Positions 51,783 through 61,409 of a stretch of 64,000 nt of DNA are shown here, in pieces. Numbering within the stretch: position 1 is the first letter of the stretch; every line of letters starts with the position of its first letter. Where the stretch lies: assembly GCF_014773225.1 (NCBI RefSeq), contig NZ_JACXAJ010000013.1, positions 1 to 64,000 on the forward strand. The letters run 5' to 3'. The notes under the pieces were generated by a model that worked only from the letters and a program-made list of their open reading frames with translations, had not been told where the DNA came from and did no database searches. This stretch comes from Pontibacter aquaedesilientis. GTDB lineage: Bacteria; Bacteroidota; Bacteroidia; Cytophagales; Hymenobacteraceae. Both the position numbers and the translations under genes were made by a program.

Positions 51783-52952
51783 TTAAAATATAAAGCCCAA
51801 GGCAAATCCTACTAGAATCAGGATCGGGGCAGGTATGCGGGTGAATAGCAGTAGGGCAAAGGTCGCCACCACGATCCCAAAGTTGAGCGGAGTATTATCA
51901 ATAGGGCGGTAGAGCATAATGGCAGCGGCTACTACCATGCCGGAGCTGACGGCGCTTATACCTTCCAGAGAGGCCCGCACGACCCTGTACTTCTTGAGTT
52001 CATCCCAAAAGCGAATCACGAAGAATATCAGGAAAGTGCCCGGCAGGAAAATACCGACTGTGGCCACTAAAGAGCCTAGCAGTTGTCCCCATACACCGTG
52101 CTCACGCATAGCCAGGTTGCCTATGAAGGAACAGAAGGAGAAAACCGGGCCGGGCAGCGCCTGCACAATCGCAAAACCGGATAGAAATTCTTCTGCGGTG
52201 AGGTAACGCTTAAAATCCACGAACTCCGTGAACATGAGCGGGATGAGCACCTGTCCGCCCCCGAAAACCAGACTGCCGTTTCGGTAAAAGTTCTCAAACA
52301 GCCTGATCGGGAGCGATGAGGTGGCCCCACCCAGTACGGCTGCGGTAATCAGCACGGCCAGGTATAGGATAAAGTTCGCCCACTGAATATCGAGTTTTTT
52401 ATCTTTCTCCTGCGGGTGTTGCTTAAAGCGCAGTGCTGTGATGGCACCACCTGCTAACAGCAAAAGCGGGTATACCCACGGGGAGTGAAAAAAGTAGGCC
52501 AGGATACCCGAAACAACCATAATGCCCACCGCCAGTTTGGTTTGCACCACTTTAGAGCTGATGGCATATGCCGCATAGGCCACAAAACCGACGGCCATGG
52601 GTTGAATGAATCTTAAAAACCGCAAGGAGATATCATGCTCTTGCAGGTATGAAATGCTGATTGCGGCGGCAGCCATAATGCTGGCAGCCGGCAATAGCCA
52701 GATCAGTAAGGTGAGGTAAGCGAGGTTAGGGCCGCCGATACGGTAGCCAATGGCCGTGATAGTTTGGGTGGAGGTTGGGCCCGGCAGAATCTGGCAAAGG
52801 GCATTAAGCTCGATCAATTCCTGTTCGGTGAGATAGCGCCGCTTATCGACCAGCAGCCGGAACATCATAGAGATATGGGCCTGCGGCCCCCCAAATGCAG
52901 TCAGGGCAAGCAATAGTACGTCTTTCAGGAAGATGTAGTAGCGCAGACTCAT
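51783..52952 (-). CDS. chrA: Chromate transporter, ChrA type
   Basis: The 389-residue membrane protein is the long CHR form, made of two homologous halves. Each half has the family pair: FGGPQAHI with LPGPTSTQ (about 20-65), and FGGGQVLIP with LPGPVFSF (about 235-280). ChrA exports chromate in studied species. In soil organisms it is also widespread without known chromate exposure. No other chromate gene is nearby, so the physiological substrate is uncertain. Confidence 0.9.
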   Translation of the reverse strand: MSLRYYIFLKDVLLLALTAFGGPQAHISMMFRLLVDKRRYLTEQELIELNALCQILPGPTSTQTITAIGYRIGGPNLAYLTLLIWLLPAASIMAAAAISISYLQEHDISLRFLRFIQPMAVGFVAYAAYAISSKVVQTKLAVGIMVVSGILAYFFHSPWVYPLLLLAGGAITALRFKQHPQEKDKKLDIQWANFILYLAVLITAAVLGGATSSLPIRLFENFYRNGSLVFGGGQVLIPLMFTEFVDFKRYLTAEEFLSGFAIVQALPGPVFSFCSFIGNLAMREHGVWGQLLGSLVATVGIFLPGTFLIFFVIRFWDELKKYRVVRASLEGISAVSSGMVVAAAIMLYRPIDNTPLNFGIVVATFALLLFTRIPAPILILVGFALGFIF

Positions 52953-52962
52953 GCCTTAGATC

Positions 52963-53000
52963 AAAAAAAGAGAGACAGCGCGGGCACCGTCTCTCTTTTT
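52963..53000 (-). terminator. Terminator of the oxygenase gene
   Basis: AAAGAGAGAC pairs with GTCTCTCTTT around a 12-nt loop and is followed on the minus strand by seven T. Confidence 0.8.
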
Positions 53001-53015
53001 GTTAGCAAATCAGGT

Positions 53016-53999
53016 TTATGCTTTTTTCAGTCCCAGCTCAACAAGGCGCTCGTTCAGGTACTCACCTGCTGTGGCATCCGGGTAGGCTTTCGGGTTACGC
53101 TCATCTATGCAGCTCTCCAGGCAGGTCAGGTCCATTTCAGAACGTGGGTGCATGAAGAAAGGGATAGAGAAGCGGGAAGTGTTCATCAATTCGCGTGGTG
53201 GGTTCACCACACGGTGGATCGTCGACTTCAGTTTGTTATTGGTCAGGCGGGCCAGCATATCGCCTACATTCACTATTACCTGCTCAGGCAGGGCCGTAAT
53301 CGGGATCCACTGTCCGTCGCGGCGCAACACTTGCAGGCCGTCGGCGCTAGCGCCCATCAGCAATGTAATCAGGTTGATATCGCCGTGCTCAGCGGCACGT
53401 ACGGCGTCAGCCGGTACTTTGTCCGGGTCTTCTATTGGGAAATAGTGGATAGGGCGCAGGATGCTGTTGCCGTATTTCACTTTCTCGTCGAAGTAGTTTT
53501 CTTCCAAGCCAAGGTGTAAGGCTATGGCACGCAGTACCTGCTTACCGGCTGCTTCCAGTTTACGGTAAGCCTCCAGTGTCACCTCCTCCAACTCTGGCAC
53601 TTCTGATGGCCAGATATTGGCCGGGTACTCTGCTTTGATCGGGTCGCTGTCCGGAATACCGTTCAGGTCTTGGCCAACATGATAAAACTCTTTCAGGTCG
53701 CCAGTATTGAAGCCTTTGGCTTTTTCTCTGCCTTTCCCCACATAGCCGCGCTGTCCTGCCAGCTCGGGGTTCTCGTACTTTTGCTTCACATCGTCAGGCA
53801 ATGCAAAGAACTTTTTAACGGCTGCGTAGAGTCTCTCCGTCAGGTCATCGCTCAGGCCGTGGTTTTTCAGGGCAATAAAGCCAATGTTCTGGTAAGCGTC
53901 TCCTAACTGCTGCACAAATTGTGCTCTGCGTCCTTCGTCTCCCGATGTAAAATCAGCTAAGTCCAATGAAGGCACTTCATCAAACAAAATCTCGCTCAT
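53016..53999 (-). CDS. Isopenicillin N synthase-like 2-oxoglutarate/Fe(II) oxygenase
   Basis: The 327-residue protein has the N-terminal DIOX_N region (about 10-110) and the jelly-roll 2OG-Fe(II) domain. Iron ligands are His205, Asp207 (EHGDINL) and His262 (TIHRVV). Arg276 and Ser278 (TSRFSIP) would hold 2-oxoglutarate. Related enzymes hydroxylate or desaturate a wide range of small molecules, so the substrate is open. The frame is open to 54077, but the ATG at 53999 gives the usual start. It is divergent from a lipoprotein gene, across a gap rich in palindromes. Confidence 0.87.
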   Translation of the reverse strand: MSEILFDEVPSLDLADFTSGDEGRRAQFVQQLGDAYQNIGFIALKNHGLSDDLTERLYAAVKKFFALPDDVKQKYENPELAGQRGYVGKGREKAKGFNTGDLKEFYHVGQDLNGIPDSDPIKAEYPANIWPSEVPELEEVTLEAYRKLEAAGKQVLRAIALHLGLEENYFDEKVKYGNSILRPIHYFPIEDPDKVPADAVRAAEHGDINLITLLMGASADGLQVLRRDGQWIPITALPEQVIVNVGDMLARLTNNKLKSTIHRVVNPPRELMNTSRFSIPFFMHPRSEMDLTCLESCIDERNPKAYPDATAGEYLNERLVELGLKKA

Positions 54000-54021
54000 A
54001 TAGTCTTTTTTGTATACTTTT

Positions 54022-54036
54022 ACGTAAATGTCACGT
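54022..54036. promoter_or_regulatory. Candidate operator ACGTAAATGTCACGT
   Basis: An imperfect ACGT-flanked dyad in the divergent gap. It resembles the perfect palindrome ACGTAAATTTACGT at 39986, sharing ACGT...TTTACGT on the opposite strand. Confidence 0.35.
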
Positions 54037-54042
54037 AGTGCG

Positions 54043-54069
54043 CAATATACAAATAAATTCAGTATATTG
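54043..54069. promoter_or_regulatory. Candidate operator, inverted repeat CAATATAC / GTATATTG
   Basis: A perfect 8-bp inverted repeat with an 11-nt spacer, followed by a TAGCATGCTA palindrome at 54072-54081. All lie in the 99-bp gap between the oxygenase and lipoprotein genes, which suggests joint control. Confidence 0.4.
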
Positions 54070-54098
54070 GCTAGCATGCTAATCCAAACCCTTTTTAG

Positions 54099-54935
54099 AT
54101 GAAAAAAACATATTTGCTCCTTGCCACCGCCTTCATGTTAGGCTTTGCTGCCTGTGATACGGCCCGCCAGACGCAGGATGATGAAACGCGTATACCTGCC
54201 ACTCCCACCTCTTCTGGCCCAACTCCGGTCGGTGCAGTCATGAGCAAGGGCGGCCTGCGTGTGTTTGCCTTTGACGATTCACAGCGATACCCTGAATCCC
54301 AACTCCGCCTGAGTACGCCTCCTGCCAACGCTGTGGTACAGCCTGGTCCGGTTGAGTTTGTATACGAGCTGTCAAACTTCCAACTGACCCGCATGACGCC
54401 ACACTCTAACGCGGAGCAGATGGCCAACTCAAAAGAAGGACAGCACATTCACAATATCGTGGACAATGAGCCTTACACAGCGCATTACAAAACCACTTTC
54501 ACCAAAGAGATGGAAGAGGGAGACCACGTGGTGCTTTCTTTCCTTTCGCGCTCATACCATGAAAGCCTGAAACACAGAGGCGCCTACGACCTGCGCATGA
54601 TCACAGTAGGCAGACCGCAGCAGCGCATGGAGTTTGACATGAAAGCGCCGCATATGTTCTACAGCCGTCCGAAAGGCGAGTATGTAGGCAGCGATACCCG
54701 CCGTATCATGCTGGATTTCTACCTGGTGAACACAGACCTGTCTACAACCGGTAACAAGGTACGCGCTACCATCAACGGAAACGAGTTTATCCTGGATAAG
54801 TGGATGCCACACATCATCGAGGGCTTGCCTATGGGCGAAACAACCATTAAGCTGGAACTGATTAACGACTCCGGTGCCGTGGTGCCAGGTCCTTACAACT
54901 CAGTAACACGCACAATCACATTGAAAGAAAGCTAG
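54099..54935 (+). CDS. Hypothetical lipoprotein
   Basis: This 278-residue protein has a lipoprotein signal ending FAAC (Cys19), then a linker rich in Thr, Pro and Ser. A beta-rich body follows with EFVYELSNFQLTRMTPHSNAEQ, HIHNIVDNEPYTAHY and LDFYLVNTDLS. The HIHNIVDNEP histidine pair could bind a metal. I do not recognise the family. It is divergent from the oxygenase gene and has its own strong terminator. Confidence 0.7.
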   Translation: MKKTYLLLATAFMLGFAACDTARQTQDDETRIPATPTSSGPTPVGAVMSKGGLRVFAFDDSQRYPESQLRLSTPPANAVVQPGPVEFVYELSNFQLTRMTPHSNAEQMANSKEGQHIHNIVDNEPYTAHYKTTFTKEMEEGDHVVLSFLSRSYHESLKHRGAYDLRMITVGRPQQRMEFDMKAPHMFYSRPKGEYVGSDTRRIMLDFYLVNTDLSTTGNKVRATINGNEFILDKWMPHIIEGLPMGETTIKLELINDSGAVVPGPYNSVTRTITLKES

Positions 54936-54956
54936 GATTAGCAGCAATCATATAGG

Positions 54957-54988
54957 AGGCCCGTGGCATTTGTCACGGGCCTTTTTTA
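54957..54988 (+). terminator. Terminator of the lipoprotein gene
   Basis: AGGCCCGTG pairs perfectly with CACGGGCCT around an 8-nt loop, followed by TTTTTT. Confidence 0.85.
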
Positions 54989-55067
54989 TGCGTGTGAGCT
55001 GATGTCTAATACCTTCCTGCTCAGGTATAGGCTGTCGATAGTACGGGCTCGGCAGGTATAGACAGGA

Positions 55068-55111
55068 CAAAAACACAGCGGCCATACCTGGTTCAGGTAT
55101 GGCCGCTGTGT
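55068..55111 (-). terminator. Terminator of floA
   Basis: A perfect 18-bp stem runs from 55073-55090 to 55094-55111 around a 3-nt loop. The arms contain CATACCTG and CAGGTATG, variants of the window-wide word. The minus strand continues with a T-run. Confidence 0.85.
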
Positions 55112-55134
55112 CTTGTAGCAGAATTTAGTGCCTG

Positions 55135-56121
55135 TTACTCCTTCGGCTTGTTCGGGCCACCTTGTCCGGGATTAGCGATCGAGTTGCGCATGTCCGTGTC
55201 AGACTGGATGTTCTGCATTTTGTAGTAGTCCATGATACCCAGGTTACCGCTGCGGAAGGCCGCCGCGATAGCTTGCGGAATCTCCACCTCAGCCGCAATA
55301 ACAGAGGCCCGGGCTTCCTGCGCTTTGGCTTTCATTTCCTGCTCCACGGCTACGGCCATGGCGCGACGCTCCTCCGCCTTCGCCTCGGCCACTTTTAAGT
55401 CGGCTCCTGCCTGGTCTATTTGCAGCTTAGCGCCGATGTTCTCACCCACGTCAATATCGGCAATGTCAATCGACAGGATCTCATAGGCCGTGCCGGCGTC
55501 AAGTCCCTTCTGCAGTACCAGCTTCGAGATGATGTCCGGGTTTTCCAATACGCTTTTATGCGACACCGAAGAGCCGATGGATGTTACGATGCCTTCGCCT
55601 ACACGTGCCAGGATGGTTTCCTCGCCCGCACCACCTACCAGTTGCATGATGTTGGCGCGCACCGTTACGCGGGCTTTGGCAATCAGTTGAATGCCGTCCT
55701 GCGCCACAGCGGCTACGTTTGGCGTGTTAATCACTTTTGGATTCACAGACGTTGTGACGGCCTCAAAAACGTCGCGGCCTGCCAGGTCGATGGCCGTGGC
55801 CTGCTTAAAGGAAAGCGGTATGTTGGCTTTGTCAGCCGAGATGAGCGCCTTGATCACGTTAGGCACATTGCCACCAGCCAGGTAGTGTGTTTCCAGCTCG
55901 GTGGTGGTTACGTCTATACCTGCTTTGGTGGCATTGATCATGGAGTTGACGATGAGGCTCGGCGGTACCTTTCGGATACGCATGAACACGAGCTCCAGCA
56001 AGCCTACCTTCACGCCGGAGAACAGAGCCGTGATCCAGAGACTGATAGGTACAAAATACAAGAAGATGAGTAGCAGGATAATGCCGCCTGCTATCAGAAA
56101 TAAGACTGAAAAGTTTTCCAT
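55135..56121 (-). CDS. floA: Flotillin-like protein FloA
   Basis: The 328-residue SPFH-type scaffold has one membrane-inserted segment (about 5-35) and a band-7-like domain with [19 protein letters not shown] and [19 protein letters not shown] (about 85-135). A long coiled-coil (about 225-285) is rich in Ala, Glu and Lys. FloA marks membrane microdomains and partners NfeD. nfeD is directly upstream with a 9-bp gap, the standard pair. Confidence 0.93.
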   Translation of the reverse strand: MENFSVLFLIAGGIILLLIFLYFVPISLWITALFSGVKVGLLELVFMRIRKVPPSLIVNSMINATKAGIDVTTTELETHYLAGGNVPNVIKALISADKANIPLSFKQATAIDLAGRDVFEAVTTSVNPKVINTPNVAAVAQDGIQLIAKARVTVRANIMQLVGGAGEETILARVGEGIVTSIGSSVSHKSVLENPDIISKLVLQKGLDAGTAYEILSIDIADIDVGENIGAKLQIDQAGADLKVAEAKAEERRAMAVAVEQEMKAKAQEARASVIAAEVEIPQAIAAAFRSGNLGIMDYYKMQNIQSDTDMRNSIANPGQGGPNKPKE

Positions 56122-56130
56122 TGGCTTGTT

Positions 56131-56604
56131 TTAAGTGATTGCTTCTACGGTGATTTTATTGGCTACTATTTTGATGATGCGAACAGGTGTGTTGGGGGAT
56201 AGGAAGGCACCGGTGGTCTGCACCTCGTGGTGCCGCTCCTTGAAGACTGCGGTACCTTGCGGACGTAGCGCCGAAACAGTTCGCCCCTCTTCACCCACTT
56301 CCAGCAGATGGGGGTTTTCTTCGTTGACCCGGCTCTTGATAGCGCCTTTAAGCGCAAACCGCGACCAAGCCTCCGACCTGAAACTATAGAACAGGGCCAG
56401 TCCGCCGATAAGCACCGAGGCCGCCAGGATGATGTGGCCTGTCGTGGTTCCCAGCGCAGCATACCCGATCCAGATGCCAACCGCCACCAGGATGAACCCA
56501 AGTATGCCCACAATAGTAACGCCCGGTACAAAAATCAACTCCACGACAATCAGAACAAGTCCGATGCCGATAAGCAGTATAACCGTAACCCAGTCTAATA
56601 CCAT
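56131..56604 (-). CDS. NfeD family membrane protein
   Basis: This 157-residue protein has three membrane helices (about 8-26, 30-50 and 56-74) and a C-terminal OB-fold (about 100-157) with GEEGRTVSALRPQGTAVF and VRIIKIVANKITVEAI. NfeD proteins are partners of flotillin-like proteins, and the gene is placed just before floA. It lacks the serine-protease part of the long NfeD form. Confidence 0.9.
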   Translation of the reverse strand: MVLDWVTVILLIGIGLVLIVVELIFVPGVTIVGILGFILVAVGIWIGYAALGTTTGHIILAASVLIGGLALFYSFRSEAWSRFALKGAIKSRVNEENPHLLEVGEEGRTVSALRPQGTAVFKERHHEVQTTGAFLSPNTPVRIIKIVANKITVEAIT

Positions 56605-56700
56605 AAATTGTCAGTGCTGTTATGAGTAAATATAGCGATTTTACGATTCACTTTGATCGTATTATGTCATTTTATACCTATTTATACTGTTTATAAAGTA

Positions 56701-56733
56701 AAAGAGCCACTCCCTGGCAGGAATGGCTCTTCG
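56701..56733 (-). terminator. Terminator of proS
   Basis: AGAGCCACTCC pairs with GGAATGGCTCT (one G-U) around a 6-nt loop, and the minus strand continues TTTTACTTT. Confidence 0.75.
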
Positions 56734-56768
56734 ATTAGTAAAAGTTAACAGGTATGGAACAACCTGGT

Positions 56769-58247
56769 TTAGTAAGCCTTGGCAAAGTACACCCGCTGTT
56801 TCGACGGTTTACCGGAGATCATGTCCACGCCATCTTCTTCAGGTGTGTCTAAGGCAATGCAACGGATAGTTGCCTTTGTCTCTTCCTTGATGCGCTCTTC
56901 CGTTTCCGGGGTGCCGTCCCAGTGAGCCAGTATAAAACCGCCTTTGGTTTCAAGCACCTGCTTAAACTCCTCGTAGCTGTCTACCTTGGTTGTGTTTTCC
57001 TCCCGGAAGGTATAGGCGCGGTTGTAGATGTTCTCCTGAATCTCGTCGAGCAAGGCCGGAATATAAGTGGCCAGGCTGTCGAATTGCTGCGTGCTTTTCT
57101 CCTTGGTGTCGCGGCGGGCCACTTCGGCTGTGCCATTCTCCAGGTCGCGGGCTCCGATCGCCAGACGCACCGGCACACCCTTCAGCTCCCACTCGGCAAA
57201 CTTAAAGCCAGGACGCTCGGTGTCGCGGTTGTCGAACTTCACGCTGATTCCTTTGGCTTCGAGTTCTTTCTTCAACTGGAGCACTTTCTCGCTGATCTGA
57301 GCCAGCTGCTCTTCGCCTTTGTAGATTGGCACAATTACCACCTGGATTGGAGCCAGCTTTGGAGGGAGCACCAGGCCTTCGTCGTCGGAGTGGGCCATTA
57401 CGAGCGCACCCATCAGGCGTGTGCTCACACCCCAGGAAGTACCCCAAACATACTCCAGTCCGCCTTCTTTGGTAGCAAACTTCACATCAAATGCCTTGGC
57501 GAAGTTCTGTCCCAGGAAGTGGGAGGTGCCCGCCTGCAGCGCCTTGCCATCCTGCATGAGCCCTTCGATGCAGTAGGTGTCTAGTGCACCGGCGAAACGT
57601 TCGTTTGGTGTCTTCACACCCCGGATAACCGGCAGCGCAATGTATTGCTCAGCAAAGGTGGCGTATACCTCCAGCATTTGCTTTGTTTCAGCAATGGCCT
57701 CGTCGGCAGTGGCATGGGCCGTGTGGCCTTCCTGCCACAGGAACTCCGCCGTGCGCAGGAAAAGGCGCGTTCGCATTTCCCAGCGTACCACGTTTGCCCA
57801 CTGGTTAATGAGCAGAGGCAGGTCGCGGTAGCTTTGGATCCAGCCTTTGTAGGTATTCCAGATCACCGCCTCAGAGGTAGGGCGCACAATAAGTTCCTCC
57901 TCCAGACGGGCGTTCGGGTCCACGCGTAGTTTGCCTGGCTTGTCTGGGTCGGCCTGTAGGCGGTAGTGTGTTACCACAGCGCACTCCTTTGCAAAGCCTT
58001 CTGCATTCTGCTCTTCGGCCTCAAACAAGCTCTTGGGTACAAACAGCGGGAAGTAAGCGTTCTCGTGGCCTGTTGCCTTAAACATGTCATCCAGCACACG
58101 TTGCATTTTTTCCCAGATGGCGAATCCGTACGGCTTGATCACCATACAACCGCGCACGGCGGAGTTCTCCGCCAGGCCGGCTTTTTTCACCAGCTCGTTA
58201 TACCATAAGGAGTAGTCTTCGCTTCTTTTTGGCAGCCCTTTGCTCAT
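56769..58247 (-). CDS. proS: Prolyl-tRNA synthetase, archaeal/eukaryotic-like form
   Basis: The 492-residue class II synthetase charges tRNA-Pro. Motif 2 is the stretch [21 protein letters not shown] (as a region about 147-167), and motif 3 includes [23 protein letters not shown]. The anticodon-binding domain follows (about 290-400), then the extra C-terminal domain that ends -YFAKAY. The absence of the bacterial editing insertion and the terminal tyrosine define the archaeal/eukaryotic-like ProRS type, normal in Bacteroidota. Confidence 0.95.
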   Translation of the reverse strand: MSKGLPKRSEDYSLWYNELVKKAGLAENSAVRGCMVIKPYGFAIWEKMQRVLDDMFKATGHENAYFPLFVPKSLFEAEEQNAEGFAKECAVVTHYRLQADPDKPGKLRVDPNARLEEELIVRPTSEAVIWNTYKGWIQSYRDLPLLINQWANVVRWEMRTRLFLRTAEFLWQEGHTAHATADEAIAETKQMLEVYATFAEQYIALPVIRGVKTPNERFAGALDTYCIEGLMQDGKALQAGTSHFLGQNFAKAFDVKFATKEGGLEYVWGTSWGVSTRLMGALVMAHSDDEGLVLPPKLAPIQVVIVPIYKGEEQLAQISEKVLQLKKELEAKGISVKFDNRDTERPGFKFAEWELKGVPVRLAIGARDLENGTAEVARRDTKEKSTQQFDSLATYIPALLDEIQENIYNRAYTFREENTTKVDSYEEFKQVLETKGGFILAHWDGTPETEERIKEETKATIRCIALDTPEEDGVDMISGKPSKQRVYFAKAY

Positions 58248-58393
58248 TTTAAAAAATATTTATCGAGTATCTGTATTTATTAATCTTTTTGGAATGAATA
58301 TTGCTTTCCACATAGGAAAGATTTAATATCAATCCGGCTCAAAATTACGTTAATATATTGTACTATTGATAAGGTTTTGCGCTATTGTGTTTA

Positions 58394-58401
58394 TATCTTT
58401 G
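58394..58401 (+). promoter_or_regulatory. -7 box upstream of the low-complexity lipoprotein gene
   Basis: TATCTTTG matches TAnnTTTG exactly, 30 nt before the start codon at 58431. TTG triplets occur 14 and 25 nt upstream, neither at the ideal 19. Confidence 0.4.
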
Positions 58402-58430
58402 ATATAGAAGCACTTTATTGACAGACGGCC

Positions 58431-59660
58431 ATGAAAAAGACTACCTTATACTACGCAATAGCTCCTGTAATTGCACTTTTCGCAGTAGGCTGTAGCAGCC
58501 CGACCGCTATGCAGTCTACGGAGTATGATGACATGTACTACAGTTCATCAGACCGAACCGAATACGTGCAGCCTCAGGCTCCGGAGCAGCAGTATGCTCA
58601 AGCCGAGGAGAGCGACGCGAGTGCGCAGCGTTCAGCAGGAAACGTAACGGATAATTACTATGCAGACGAGTATTACGATGGTCGCACCTACCGGCCGCAG
58701 GCAACCTGGGCTTCTCCCAATTATGCTTACGTAGACCCCTACTGGACAACAAGCCATCTGCGGCGCATAAACCGTTACAGTGCATTTTACGACCCGCTTT
58801 TCTACGATCCGTTCTATGACCCTTTCTACGATCCATTCTTCCCAACTAACAGGTTTATGGTCAGTGTGAGTATTGGCAATGCATGGGGATCGGGCTGGAA
58901 TCGTTGGGGAAGCCCGTACGACCCATTCTATGGAAACAGATGGTGGCCTTACAACAACTACTACAGTGGTTTTTACCATGGTTACCATCACGGATATTAT
59001 AGCGGCAACAGGTATGTGTACGACCGTCCGATAAACGTGCAGCCCCGTAAGGTGCAGTACGGGCCTCGTGATGATAGAAGCTCCGTGCCAGCCACTGGCG
59101 GCGACCGTGTAGTTGGCCGACCGGATAGAACGCAGTCTGCCCGGGATGAGCAGCGTGCCGTGCAGCCAGGAGTTGACTATGCCCGTCCGGCGCGTGCAAC
59201 GCGTTCAGGAGCAGATACCAGAGGTCAACAGCGTGCAAATCCAACGGAAGACACCAAACAGGTGCTTCCTGCCAGGCCAGCCACCACGCGCGGTTACGAC
59301 CCACAAAGCGGACAGGTAAGGCCGTCCAGACAGCAGCCGGTGAACGAACAGCCCGTGCAGCGCATGTCCCCATCAAGAGAGCGTAGTGCCTATCCGGCTA
59401 CACAGCCAAGACCCGTGCAGCGCCAGGAAAGGGAGCAGCCCGTGCAGCGCCAACAGCCAGTTCAACGTCAGGAGAGAGCCCAGCCCGTGCAGCGAACGCA
59501 GCCGGTTCAGCGTGAGCAGCGCAGTTCGCCAAGCTACGAGCGGAGCCAGCCAGTGCAGAGAGAGTCTAGCTATACGCCATCCAGAAGTTCAGGCACATCC
59601 AGCCCTCCGGAGCGTTCCAATTCAAGCAGCGGTGGCCGTCCAGAAAGAAGAGGACAATAA
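58431..59660 (+). CDS. Low-complexity surface lipoprotein, Tyr/Asp- and QPVQR-rich
   Basis: This 409-residue protein has a lipoprotein signal (IAPVIALFAVGC, Cys21). It continues with an acidic Tyr-rich stretch, a run of FYDPFYDPF units (about 119-138), a Gly/Tyr/His-rich part (HGYHHGYYSG) and a long tail of about 200 residues with repeated QPVQRQ units. It has almost no hydrophobic core and is probably disordered. The composition suggests a surface, adhesive or envelope-associated role, but no family is recognised. It is followed 17 bp later by the FadL-like gene, so the two may be co-transcribed. Confidence 0.75.
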   Translation: MKKTTLYYAIAPVIALFAVGCSSPTAMQSTEYDDMYYSSSDRTEYVQPQAPEQQYAQAEESDASAQRSAGNVTDNYYADEYYDGRTYRPQATWASPNYAYVDPYWTTSHLRRINRYSAFYDPLFYDPFYDPFYDPFFPTNRFMVSVSIGNAWGSGWNRWGSPYDPFYGNRWWPYNNYYSGFYHGYHHGYYSGNRYVYDRPINVQPRKVQYGPRDDRSSVPATGGDRVVGRPDRTQSARDEQRAVQPGVDYARPARATRSGADTRGQQRANPTEDTKQVLPARPATTRGYDPQSGQVRPSRQQPVNEQPVQRMSPSRERSAYPATQPRPVQRQEREQPVQRQQPVQRQERAQPVQRTQPVQREQRSSPSYERSQPVQRESSYTPSRSSGTSSPPERSNSSSGGRPERRGQ

Positions 59661-59677
59661 TCTCAAACAGCTAACCC

Positions 59678-61249
59678 ATGAAAATAAGTAAGATTGTTTC
59701 GGCCAGCCTGGCACTAATGCTGGGCTGGGGCGGAACCGCTTTTGCCCAAAACGAGGTAGACGCCCTGCGCTATACCCGTTACGGCCTGACCGGATCCGCA
59801 CGCATACAAGGTATAGGAGGTGCTCAGGCAGCCCTCGGTGCAGATGTTTCTACTATGGCAACCAACCCTGCGGGCTTGGGTATGTTCAGAAGATCGGAGT
59901 TTAGTTTTAGCCTAGGACAGCAGTCTATGGATGCAAGCACTCTCTCGAATGTTGGGCAAGCGTCTGATCAGGAAAGTCGGTTTGTAGTCCCGCAAATGGG
60001 GGTAGTGCTTCCTAGCAGAAGTACAGGCAATGAAGGCAGCGATTGGAAGGGCATCACGTTCGGTATAGGGTTTACAAGGTTGAATAACTTCAACGAAACC
60101 TTTTCCTACCAAAACACTGCTGTGCCCCCAAACACAATCGTTGACTATTTTGCCGATTTGGCCAATGGCAGAACGCTAAGTCCCGGACAAACTTTGCTGC
60201 AAAATCTTGATGCTGAGTACAATGCAGGTATACAGACCCTTTCAGGCTTGGCATATGGTACATACCTGATAGATGTGTTTGAGGATGCGAACGGCAGTCA
60301 GTTTGCAGATGGTTTGTATACATTTGGAAATAGTAGTCAGCAGGAGCGCGTGCAGCGCAGTGGCTCTCAAAGTCAAATTGATATTGGCGCAGGTACGAGC
60401 TACAGGGACAAAATCTACCTAGGAGCTTCCATGGGCATAGTAACCACTGATTTCAAGCAGGAGAGCCTGTTTCAAGAGTCGGGCAACTATGTGGCTATAT
60501 TCGACGAAAGTGGCAACCCTGATGTGGAAAGCCCTTACAGTTTGGCACTTCGTGATGAGTTCAGGTCGCGCGGCACAGGCATCAACTTAAAGCTAGGGCT
60601 GATCGCTAGGCCAACGGATGCCCTGCGGTTTGGCGTGAGTCTGCAGACTCCTACGGTTTATCAGTTTAGTGACACCTATCAAAGTGTGCTTTCAGCAACT
60701 ACTTTGAACCCGACTACACTGCAGTCTGAAACAATCACAGAGGCGACTTTCCCCGGTGAGTTTGATTACCGGCTGACTACGCCGCTTCGCGCAACAGGCG
60801 GTGTCGCTTTCTTTATCAACAAGTATGGCTTTATCACAGCAGATGTGGAGTACGTGAACTATACCAACATGCGCTTCTCAGAAAGAGATAATATGAGCTC
60901 GTCGAGCGATTATTTCACCAATGTCAACAACAGCATTGGGAATACATTCCAGTCTGCAATAAACTATAGGGTAGGGGCTGAGGGCAGATATGAGGTGTTT
61001 AGAGTGAGAGCAGGTTATGCGCATACGGGCGATCCCTACAGCAATTCAAGTGTGGATGGTTCTGTTAGCTCCTATACCCTCGGTGCAGGTGTTAGGCTGA
61101 AGAACTATTACGTCGACTTAGCCTATGTGAATAGCAAAATGGAGAGCCCTTACTCGCCTTATGTATTCAGTTCAGGGGGAGGAGAGCCTGTTATTGATAT
61201 AGAGAACAAGCAGAGCACTGTTATGCTGACATTCGGCTATAACTTCTAG
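59678..61249 (+). CDS. OmpP1/FadL-like outer-membrane transport protein
   Basis: The 523-residue protein has a signal peptide (1-23, ending AFAQ). The FadL N-terminal hatch pattern is QGIGGAQAALGADVSTMATNPAGLGMFRRSEFSF (about 44-77), where the NPAG motif is characteristic. A 14-stranded barrel-like body ends with SRTVMLTFGYNF-type residues (STVMLTFGYNF here). The family imports hydrophobic compounds such as fatty acids. The ligand is not predictable from sequence. Confidence 0.87.
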   Translation: MKISKIVSASLALMLGWGGTAFAQNEVDALRYTRYGLTGSARIQGIGGAQAALGADVSTMATNPAGLGMFRRSEFSFSLGQQSMDASTLSNVGQASDQESRFVVPQMGVVLPSRSTGNEGSDWKGITFGIGFTRLNNFNETFSYQNTAVPPNTIVDYFADLANGRTLSPGQTLLQNLDAEYNAGIQTLSGLAYGTYLIDVFEDANGSQFADGLYTFGNSSQQERVQRSGSQSQIDIGAGTSYRDKIYLGASMGIVTTDFKQESLFQESGNYVAIFDESGNPDVESPYSLALRDEFRSRGTGINLKLGLIARPTDALRFGVSLQTPTVYQFSDTYQSVLSATTLNPTTLQSETITEATFPGEFDYRLTTPLRATGGVAFFINKYGFITADVEYVNYTNMRFSERDNMSSSSDYFTNVNNSIGNTFQSAINYRVGAEGRYEVFRVRAGYAHTGDPYSNSSVDGSVSSYTLGAGVRLKNYYVDLAYVNSKMESPYSPYVFSSGGGEPVIDIENKQSTVMLTFGYNF

Positions 61250-61269
61250 GCAAAAATTTCCTGTTTTCA

Positions 61270-61308
61270 GAAAGGCGGCTTTATCCGAAAGGGTTGCCGC
61301 TTTTTTGT
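61270..61308 (+). terminator. Probable terminator of the FadL-like gene
   Basis: AAAGGCGGC can pair with GCCGCTTT (one mismatch) around a loop of about 16 nt, followed by six T. Confidence 0.55.
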
Positions 61309-61409
61309 TGCGCTATACCTGATGGAGGAACGGTTTTGACGGCTAGGTATGGCAAAAACCATATTATTCTGATAAATTAGCAATCTAAACGTTAACAACC
61401 CTTAAACAC

